Source: Dehalococcoidia bacterium UBA6627 (GTDB lineage Bacteria; Chloroflexota; Dehalococcoidia; UBA2979). From it: a stretch of DNA of 21,194 nucleotides. A program made the translations under genes and the position numbers. The stretch's first letter is position 1, and the number at the start of each line of letters is the position of its first letter. Below are positions 15,208-21,194 of the stretch, piece by piece. The stretch spans positions 1 through 21,194 of the forward strand of contig DKLZ01000009.1 of NCBI GenBank assembly GCA_002455955.1, read 5' to 3'. The notes below the pieces were generated by a model that worked only from the letters and a program-made list of their open reading frames with translations, was not told the DNA's origin and did not search any database.

Positions 15208-16539
15208 TTAGGCAGCTGTTTGATTTATGGGCTTGCCTGACGATCGCCGAGTTTTTGGTGGTGGTTGTCGAGAGCTAAAGATCGCTAATCCTCCTGCGAT
15301 ATATACGGCCACAAGTACGAAAAATGCACCGTCGTATTCATTTAAGGCATCGAAGTACAATCCGACAAGAATCGGCCCTATCGAACCGAAGATGATTGTG
15401 AATGGAACAGCAACACTACGAACCGCGCCTAAGTGTCGTCTTCCAAAATATTGTGCCCATAAAAATTCTCCAAGTGGAAGCGTTCCGCCGAATCCAAACC
15501 CCCAAGCAAAGAAGCCTATGAATAGGATAGTTAAGGAACCGGTTCCTGAGGCCAATAGCATCAGCATCACCCCAGTTGCGGACGATGCGAACGCGCCGGT
15601 CGATAGGTAGCGAGCTTCGATCCTATTCAGTCCCCAGCCCCATAAGAATTTAGAGAGCAGGTTACCTAAACCGTTGATCGCTAGTGCGAGTGATGCTTCC
15701 GAACGGCTGAAGCCAGCATCAGTCATGTACGGTATACCGTGCATGAGAATAGAGGACATTGCGGTCAGATTCAGCCCGTACCCAACGGTCAAAGCCCATA
15801 GTGCATGTGTGCGAATCGCTTCTGCACGTGTATACGAATTAGCGGCATCTTCTTCAGCTGCGGTTGGATGTCCGCTGACGTCTGTTATATGAGGATGTGC
15901 TGGATGTTCTCCGTCTGGCAACATCCCATAATCTTCTGGTCTTCGTCGCATTACTAGTACGACTGGAGTTAGCAATGCGACCATTGCTATAGCGAGTACT
16001 ACGTACCCATCACGCCATCCAATTGAATCGACTATCTTCGTCATCGTTACTGGGGTAATCAAACCGGATAATGAGATTCCCATCGATCCAATAGCGATTG
16101 CCCATCCACGTTGCATAACGAACCACTTCGATAACGTTACATTGACAACAAGTGGCCCGATCAGCGACACACCTGCTCCGCCAGCGAGCATGGATAGCAG
16201 GATGAAGTGCCATAGTTCTTGCTGTTTCGACATTCCAAACAAGGCACTTGCGTAGCAGATCATGCCGATGATCATCAGAGGGCGTGGACCGTACCGATCG
16301 ACAAGCGGTCCAATGATGTATCCGAAGGCTCCACCGAACACAAACGCCGCCGAGCCACCTAACGTGTACTGCGCTGCGGTCCAACCCAGTTCGCTAGTCA
16401 TAGGCCTAAGAAATACACCTCCGATCTGGCCGCTCGCTCCCATGGACGCAAATTGGGCTATTACGGCAGCGATCACAATCCACCAGCCGTAGAACGGTAA
16501 CCGACCGTTTGTCGGTTCAGATGCAGATGTCGAAGTCAT
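15208..16539 (-). CDS. MFS transporter (OFA/monocarboxylate-like), copy 2
   Basis: I choose the ATG at 16539 (MTSTSASEP...), giving 443 residues, over a TTG four codons upstream. FYGWWIVIAAVIAQF begins the first membrane span, motif A reads VDRYGPRP, the central loop carries RRRPEDYGMLPDG, and the conserved YFGRRHLGAVRSVAVPFT is encoded at 15397-15450. Twelve spans are expected, with a cytoplasmic basic tail ending NQTAA. It is clearly paralogous to the MFS protein at 12081-13364, and ilvD lies between the two. Family knowledge suggests export or uptake of an organic acid; which one is unknown. It follows the DUF3090 gene by 120 bases and precedes ilvD by 142 bases on the same strand. Confidence 0.93.
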   Translation of the reverse strand: MTSTSASEPTNGRLPFYGWWIVIAAVIAQFASMGASGQIGGVFLRPMTSELGWTAAQYTLGGSAAFVFGGAFGYIIGPLVDRYGPRPLMIIGMICYASALFGMSKQQELWHFILLSMLAGGAGVSLIGPLVVNVTLSKWFVMQRGWAIAIGSMGISLSGLITPVTMTKIVDSIGWRDGYVVLAIAMVALLTPVVLVMRRRPEDYGMLPDGEHPAHPHITDVSGHPTAAEEDAANSYTRAEAIRTHALWALTVGYGLNLTAMSSILMHGIPYMTDAGFSRSEASLALAINGLGNLLSKFLWGWGLNRIEARYLSTGAFASSATGVMLMLLASGTGSLTILFIGFFAWGFGFGGTLPLGEFLWAQYFGRRHLGAVRSVAVPFTIIFGSIGPILVGLYFDALNEYDGAFFVLVAVYIAGGLAIFSSRQPPPKTRRSSGKPINQTAA

Positions 16540-16659
16540 TGGTGGTCCCAAGTAATTCGGTGGTTACTCAGGTGGATTTTCAAGATCAAGGCCAGTCGAC
16601 TAAGTGCGCAATTCACACTGAGCATTATCAAGCTTAACCGTCGTTTTCCGTGGTTACGT

Positions 16660-17190
16660 TTAGTCTCCCGTTGGAGGTAAAGCAACTTCACTGAGGTGCC
16701 CATTACTGCCCGGACATGCGATGCAGTCACCATTCTGTTCAAGGACACGATTGCATAATGGACAAAGTGGGCGGCCTCCGGCGATAGTTTCATCGATCGA
16801 GCGGATCGTGGAGATCGCCTGTTCGCGATTGATTTCCATCCGGAATTTTGGAGTGTCTCCTTGCTCAAGTGCTATCGCATCATCTGCTAGCAAAATGATG
16901 TGCTCGGTTTTTTCGTCGAAGTCCAAACCAAGGCGTGCCACCTGTACTTCGACTTGGGGATTGGCTGGAAACGGACCCATCTCAGGGATTGATTTAGCAG
17001 GTTCTCCTCGGTGGTGAGATCGTTCTGCTAGTAGCTTTGAGAATTCTCTCCCTAATAGAGCAAGTTGCTCTTTCTCGAACCAGAGTGCCGCGTAGTTAGC
17101 TTCTTTATTCGCGCGTAGACGGAATGTACGCTGTCCAGGAGGACCGATCGATTCACTATCTACGGCATCTACGAGACCAAAATCGATCAT
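16660..17190 (-). CDS. DUF3090 family protein
   Basis: 176 residues. The opening IGPPGQRTFRLRA (15-27), ALWFEKEQLALLG (35-47) and the cysteine-rich end GGRPLCPLCNRVL...CIACPGSNGH match DUF3090, a family found mainly in Actinobacteria and Chloroflexota. Cys143, Cys146, Cys156 and Cys159 form two CxxC pairs that could bind zinc. The molecular function is not established. In Actinobacteria it is often next to a histidine phosphatase gene; that partner is not adjacent here. GGAG lies close before the ATG. Divergent from the amidase gene across 143 bases with no promoter I can defend. Its presence is the main taxonomic hint in the window. Confidence 0.88.
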   Translation of the reverse strand: MIDFGLVDAVDSESIGPPGQRTFRLRANKEANYAALWFEKEQLALLGREFSKLLAERSHHRGEPAKSIPEMGPFPANPQVEVQVARLGLDFDEKTEHIILLADDAIALEQGDTPKFRMEINREQAISTIRSIDETIAGGRPLCPLCNRVLEQNGDCIACPGSNGHLSEVALPPTGD

Positions 17191-17320
17191 AAGTCTCCGT
17201 TTCGAGATGGTGGTTCTGCGGGCAAGATGGCATTTACACCGTGCGGGTGAGCCTAGGTAGTACTTGGTGGGTGGTCAAACCTGTCGAGTCGTTGTCTACT
17301 CTACCGCTAATCCAGAGTTT

Positions 17321-17325
17321 GGAGG
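17321..17325 (+). promoter_or_regulatory. Ribosome site fixing the amidase start
   Basis: GGAGG eight bases before ATG 17334. It supports that start over the in-frame codon at 17241, whose extra 31 residues (VSLGSTWWVV...) do not look like the family. Confidence 0.8.
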
Positions 17326-17333
17326 ATCCAACT

Positions 17334-18731
17334 ATGACAACTCTCTCTTACCACTCACTCACTGATGCCAGCAAGGCAATTGAAATCGGTGAGACTAGTT
17401 CTACTGCGCTTGTCGAAGCGGCGCTAGCGCGTGTCGAGGAAACCGACAGTCGCCTGAACTCGTTTGTCCGTCTGATGGAGGATTCTGCTTATGCCGAGTC
17501 TGAAGCCGCCACGGATCGTGCAAATTCAGGGAGGCGCCTGAGTCCTCTGGACGGTATCCCGATAGCCGTCAAGGATCTCTATGACACCGCAGGAGTGGTA
17601 ACTGCGGGTGGAACAGGAGCTCTGAGTGAGCGAGTTCCTGCTAACGATGCAAGAGCTGTTCACCTTCTCAGGGCAGCTGGAGCTGTAATTCTCGGAAAGA
17701 CCAATACGCATGAACTCGCTCTTGGTGCGACCACGAACAACGCGCACTATGGACCTACTCGTAATCCGTGGAACCTAGATCGTGTTCCAGGAGGTTCCTC
17801 AGGTGGATCAGCGAGTGCGGTCGCATCCGGTCAGGCTCTCGGTGCGCTTGGTAGCTGTACTGGCGGATCGATTCGCATTCCAGCTGCCTTCTGTGGGATC
17901 AGCGGGCATAAGCCGACCTATGGGCTTGTAAGCCGTGCCGGCGTGATCCCGCTTTCAGGCACACTTGATCACGCAGGGCCGATAGCTCGTAGTGCTGAGG
18001 ATTGTGCCCTGATGTTAAATGTACTTGCTGGTCACGACGAGCAAGATCTGGATTCGGTCGAACGACCGCCTGAAGACTTCACTGCCGACCTTAATACTGA
18101 AATATCAGGGATGACCTTTGCTGTGATTCCTTCTCTGATCGATGGCAGCGATGATGCAATTCTAGAGAATTTTGAAAAATCACTTGATATGTTTCGTGGT
18201 CTAGGGGTCTCGATCGAGCAGCGGGAACCTCTTGCTGGAGAGGAGAATTGGCGTCAAAGAATTGCTCCGATCATTCCTGCTGAAGCGGGCTCGCTTAACG
18301 AGGTTGTATTACAGATTCAGGGACAGAGTGATGGAGTTGCAGAACCCCAGCGCCGCCGTATGCTGCGTGGTCTTGAGACGCCAGTCGCGGATTACATTCG
18401 AGCCTTAGAGACTCGAAAGATTGTTGAAGCTGCTTACCAGGCAGCGCTCCAAGGTATCGACGCATACATTATCCCAACGTCGCCTATCGTCGCTGAACCG
18501 ATTGCTGACGATCCGAGGGAAGAGAGGCCGCCGGCCTCGAAATTACGGAACACGTCCGTATTCAACCTCACGCATCAGCCTTCAATTAGTGTCCCGAACG
18601 GCTTTGATGCAGATGGATTGCCGACTGGTTTGATGATTTCGACCGCGTTATTTCAAGATGCGAAGGCACTTGGTATCGCCCATGTCTACCAACAGGCAAC
18701 TGATTTCCATCTTCAGGCTCCTCCTATTTGA
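17334..18731 (+). CDS. Amidase signature family enzyme
   Basis: 465 residues from ATG 17334. The Ser-cisSer-Lys triad of amidase-signature enzymes is complete: Lys80 in IAVKDLYDT, Ser155 in PGGSSGGSA, and the nucleophile Ser179 in CTGGSIRIPAAFCG. The family hydrolyses amides; GatA, which belongs to it, works with GatB and GatC on mischarged tRNA. No gatB or gatC is nearby, and the segment that is usually GSDTGGS reads GSCTGGS (Cys175 for Asp). I therefore prefer a general amidase over GatA, though GatA is not excluded. Cytoplasmic. MurB follows on the same strand after 147 bases of unassigned sequence. Confidence 0.92.
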   Translation: MTTLSYHSLTDASKAIEIGETSSTALVEAALARVEETDSRLNSFVRLMEDSAYAESEAATDRANSGRRLSPLDGIPIAVKDLYDTAGVVTAGGTGALSERVPANDARAVHLLRAAGAVILGKTNTHELALGATTNNAHYGPTRNPWNLDRVPGGSSGGSASAVASGQALGALGSCTGGSIRIPAAFCGISGHKPTYGLVSRAGVIPLSGTLDHAGPIARSAEDCALMLNVLAGHDEQDLDSVERPPEDFTADLNTEISGMTFAVIPSLIDGSDDAILENFEKSLDMFRGLGVSIEQREPLAGEENWRQRIAPIIPAEAGSLNEVVLQIQGQSDGVAEPQRRRMLRGLETPVADYIRALETRKIVEAAYQAALQGIDAYIIPTSPIVAEPIADDPREERPPASKLRNTSVFNLTHQPSISVPNGFDADGLPTGLMISTALFQDAKALGIAHVYQQATDFHLQAPPI

Positions 18732-18878
18732 AATTTTCAGCACAGGGTCGATATATCCCGATGAAAAAGTGAAGATGCGGATAATGCGACTATTGGGGAT
18801 CGGTGCGAGAAATCATGAATGGCATCCTATAAACCGATTTAGATTCTGAGCTCGGTCAGGAAGACATGTTCTCGCAAG

Positions 18879-19847
18879 ATGGTTAGGGGCATGCGCCGAA
18901 CCGAAATCAGCTACCATCATCTAATGGCACGAAGGCTCTTGGAAGCTCCGTCTGAGCTCATGCTCAGCCGCGATGAATCAATCGCGAGACACACCTATAT
19001 GCGGCTTGGTGGACCGGCCGCTTACTTTGGTGAGCCGGCTGATATTTCGATACTGAGGCACGTCACTGATTGGGCTATCTCGAACCAGCTGCCTCTTCGA
19101 GTGATAGGTGGAGGCTCAAATATACTCATCGCTGACGAAGGAATAATCGCCGTAGTGATCTCGCTGCGTGCCGCCTGTGCTGACCTTCGCTTTGAGGGCT
19201 CTCGTGTTTGTGTCGGAGGTGGAGTCATGCTTCCTGCACTTGCTCGTGCTGCTGCCGAGCGCAATCTTGGTGGGCTTGAATTTGCGATAGGTATTCCTGG
19301 GACTGTTGGAGGAGCGCTTCAGACCAACGCAGGGATCGGAGATGGTCGAGCTATAGGAGAGCTTGTAGAGGCAGTGGATGTGTTCGACAAAGGTGCTGTT
19401 CGCACTTTGGATCGCAGTTCGCTTGCGTTTCACTATCGAAGGACAAGTTTGAGTGGTAGCGGCGCAATAGTTCTGAACGCCACTCTGCAGCTCGTGCCGC
19501 GCCCACAGGCTGAGTGCCGGGAGGAGATGGCGCGTTTACTGCAAGGAAGGCAGAGGACTCAACCTACTGCTGAACGAAACGCAGGTTCAATCTTTCGTAA
19601 TCCTGCAAACGATACAGCGGGCCGCTTGATTGAAGCAGCTGGTGGTAAAGGACTCATGTTTGGTGGAGCACAGGTCAGCGAGTTGCATGCGAACTTCATC
19701 GTCCATGACGGAACTGCAACTGCCTCAGACGTCGCCTCATTGATGTTGGAAATTCAGACACGTGTTGCTTCTGCGAGTGGTACCACTCTTGTTCCCGAGG
19801 TCGAATGGTGGGGTGATGGCGAACCTCCCCTTGTTTTTCGACAGTAG
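18879..19847 (+). CDS. murB: UDP-N-acetylenolpyruvoylglucosamine reductase
   Basis: 322 residues. FAD-binding motifs YMRLGGPAAYF (40-50) and VIGGGSNILIADEG (75-88) are followed by AIGIPGTVGGALQTNAG (136-152). Catalytic residues are visible: Arg187 in HYRRTSL, the proton-donor Ser237 in AGSIFRNP, and Glu308 in VPEVEWWG. MurB uses NADPH to reduce the enolpyruvyl group of UDP-GlcNAc-enolpyruvate to UDP-MurNAc, a committed step in peptidoglycan synthesis. The start is unsure: ATG 18879 lacks a ribosome site, and ATG at 18891, 18924 or 18960 in the same frame would still keep the conserved core, which begins about residue 30. No other mur gene is adjacent. Converges on the PHP gene with a 26-base gap and no strong terminator. 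Confidence 0.95.
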   Translation: MVRGMRRTEISYHHLMARRLLEAPSELMLSRDESIARHTYMRLGGPAAYFGEPADISILRHVTDWAISNQLPLRVIGGGSNILIADEGIIAVVISLRAACADLRFEGSRVCVGGGVMLPALARAAAERNLGGLEFAIGIPGTVGGALQTNAGIGDGRAIGELVEAVDVFDKGAVRTLDRSSLAFHYRRTSLSGSGAIVLNATLQLVPRPQAECREEMARLLQGRQRTQPTAERNAGSIFRNPANDTAGRLIEAAGGKGLMFGGAQVSELHANFIVHDGTATASDVASLMLEIQTRVASASGTTLVPEVEWWGDGEPPLVFRQ

Positions 19848-19873
19848 GAAGCTTTTGACAAGGGAGCCGTTGT

Positions 19874-20662
19874 CTATAATTCTTTCCGACGCCAAACGTT
19901 TCTTCGGAATCGACGTAGTGGCGGCCCGAGTACCTTCCTTGGAGTATCACTTAGTCCACGCACTTGTTGGTGAGCCAATCGACGAAGGCCGATCTCAAGT
20001 AGTGGAACCTTGCGCCCAAGATGTCCTTCGGTGATACGGTTTTCGATCGCGATACGGAGCTCTTGTTCTGTGCGGCCTGGAAATGATGTGTATGCCGATC
20101 CTAGTAACTCAAGGAAGTGAGCGTCTGAACCTCCAGTAGCGGCAAGTCGATAACATTCGTCATTGAGACGCTGAGCTTTTCTTGTGTCCCAACCAAAAGA
20201 AGTGGGATTAGCTAGCTCAATTCCATCAACATGCGCGGTGTGATCAGCAATTTCGAGATTGCGTTCTAACCTACGGCGTCCGATTGATCGTGTCAGCATA
20301 GAAAATGGATGCGGGATGATAGCTAAACCGTCAAGACGATGGATAGCCGCTACTGTTTCTTCCAGATTTCGGAACGAGGGAACTGGTTCGTCAACCCAAA
20401 GTGCTAATAAGTGTCCCTGTAATGTCGTTATTTCAATCCCAGTGATCAAATCGAATGAACGACGCTTCTGTGCATGTATTTCACGGGCCAGCAGGGCACC
20501 ATTAATGTCGTCGTGATCGGTAATCGCGATTACATCAAGAAACTCGTTTTTGTCGACAACGTCGAAGATTTCTGCTGCGTCCCCCATCCCATCACCATGA
20601 GAGGTATGGATCTGTAGGTCGGCTCGACCCAATCTATCTGCGTCTGATGTTCCATTGCTCAT
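19874..20662 (-). CDS. PHP-domain metal-dependent phosphoesterase
   Basis: 262 residues. PHP metal-binding motifs occur in order: DLQIHTSHGDG (15-25), ITDHDD (47-52), GIEIT with Glu77, GHLLALW with His84, IIPHPF with His118, and GGSDAH with Asp180 and His182. The first motif has Gln17 where many members have histidine (DLH). Relatives hydrolyse small phosphate esters or nucleotides; the exact substrate is unknown. A basic tail of about 25 residues ends KRRN-like (RRFRRNVWRRKEL), which might contact nucleic acid or membrane. No ribosome site is seen. Divergent from pyrC across 70 bases. Confidence 0.9.
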   Translation of the reverse strand: MSNGTSDADRLGRADLQIHTSHGDGMGDAAEIFDVVDKNEFLDVIAITDHDDINGALLAREIHAQKRRSFDLITGIEITTLQGHLLALWVDEPVPSFRNLEETVAAIHRLDGLAIIPHPFSMLTRSIGRRRLERNLEIADHTAHVDGIELANPTSFGWDTRKAQRLNDECYRLAATGGSDAHFLELLGSAYTSFPGRTEQELRIAIENRITEGHLGRKVPLLEIGLRRLAHQQVRGLSDTPRKVLGPPLRRFRRNVWRRKEL

Positions 20663-20732
20663 GATTCAAGTGTATGGGTTGAATGGAAGATTCCTACTCG
20701 CGCCGGAGTGAAGTGGAGTGTAAAAACGATAA

Positions 20733-21194
20733 ATGATTGAGCAGTCAACACCCCTAGCTATCATCAACGGCCGAGTCATCGATCCCGCATCTGGAATTGA
20801 TGAATTGGCTGATGTCGTGATCGAAGATGGATATGTAACCCATTTAGGAGCAGGTGCGTCCAAGGTGACTCCTAGGGCGACGAAAATTAATGCCACTGGC
20901 TTAATTGTTAGTCCTGGCTTTGTTGATCTTCATACTCATTTGCGGACTCCTGGTCAGGAACACAAGGAAACAATTGAAACCGGAGCGACAGCGGCAGCAG
21001 CTGGGGGATTCACTACGATCTGCCAGATGCCTAATACTGATCCTGCATTAGACAGTCAGGACCGTGTCGAAGAAGCACACAAGCGTGCTAGCGATAGCCT
21101 GATTCGTGTTCTCACGGTTGGTGCGATAACGAAAGAGCGAGCTGGTCAGGAGCTTGTATCGTTTGACGAACTTGCTAACGCAGGTGTTGTAGCT
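20733..21194 (+). CDS. pyrC: Dihydroorotase, class I (5' part, cut by the window edge)
   Basis: 154 codons are in the window from ATG 20733; the rest lies to the right. GFVDLHTHLRTPGQE contains the HxH metal pair, followed by ETGATAAAAGGFTTICQMPNTDPA, which is the class I dihydroorotase signature. The enzyme cyclises carbamoyl-aspartate to dihydroorotate in pyrimidine synthesis. In most members the HLR is followed by E/D-P-G; here it is T-P-G, as in some relatives. It could be an inactive PyrC-like partner of PyrB or another amidohydrolase such as allantoinase, but the motif set fits PyrC best. It is not preceded by pyrB in this window, since the gene to its left runs the other way. Confidence 0.85.
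   Translation, partial: MIEQSTPLAIINGRVIDPASGIDELADVVIEDGYVTHLGAGASKVTPRATKINATGLIVSPGFVDLHTHLRTPGQEHKETIETGATAAAAGGFTTICQMPNTDPALDSQDRVEEAHKRASDSLIRVLTVGAITKERAGQELVSFDELANAGVVA

Noticed and set aside
19857..19874. Inverted repeat GACAA/TTGTC after murB as a bidirectional terminator
   Set aside because: Only 5 base pairs with an 8-base loop and no T-run; too weak, and it overlaps the stop of the PHP gene.
1..21194. Mobile element, phage, CRISPR, tRNA or defence island
   Set aside because: No transposase, integrase, spaced repeats, tRNA-like cloverleaf or defence domains were seen; the genes are metabolic.

Overview
The window is a gene-dense stretch of bacterial chromosome of roughly balanced GC. 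It carries about 20 protein genes on both strands, no intergenic gap longer than about 185 bases, and no RNA gene, insertion sequence, integrase or CRISPR array that I can see. The gene set is housekeeping and catabolic. A DUF3090 protein (a family known mainly from Actinobacteria and Chloroflexota), a DipZ-type thioredoxin, a DevS-like GAF domain, paired MFS carriers and acyl-CoA/amidase-type enzymes suggest a marine or environmental Chloroflexota (SAR202/Dehalococcoidia-like) genome. That placement is an inference from gene content, not from a marker gene. Starts are mixed: some genes have clear AGGAG-type ribosome sites (ilvD, amidase, DLH, HAD, thioredoxin), others have none.

Layout. 1-2458 (+): the 3' end of a P-loop kinase, an acyl-CoA dehydrogenase, and a stand-alone GAF protein with a DevS/DosT-type heme-histidine motif. 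2467-3869 (-): a DUF192 lipoprotein followed by a dienelactone hydrolase. 3916-4707 (+): an unrecognised protein. 4753-7578 (-): a probable four-gene unit, DinB-like protein, DipZ-like thioredoxin, alpha/beta hydrolase and HAD phosphatase; the thioredoxin and hydrolase are only 2 bases apart. 7669-13364 (+): two tandem paralogous PLP aminotransferases separated by a 52-bp perfect palindrome, then a methyltransferase, a FabL-type SDR 20 bases behind it, and an MFS carrier. 13392-17190 (-): DUF3090 protein, a second MFS carrier paralogous to the first, and ilvD. 17334-19847 (+): amidase and MurB. 19874-20662 (-): PHP-domain phosphoesterase. 20733-end (+): start of dihydroorotase.

How they may work together. 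IlvD (valine/isoleucine/pantothenate precursors) sits between two similar MFS carriers with YFGRR...VRSVA motifs; the aminotransferase pair is nearby. Together these suggest amino-acid or keto/organic-acid handling, but no dedicated pathway can be read out. MurB implies peptidoglycan precursor synthesis, and pyrC pyrimidine synthesis. I see no clearly novel multi-gene system. The strongest non-coding signal is the loopless 52-bp palindrome between the aminotransferase genes. Other points worth a second look are the orphan heme-type GAF protein, an MFS gene whose homology begins upstream of any canonical start codon, and an acyl-CoA dehydrogenase lacking the usual catalytic glutamate.
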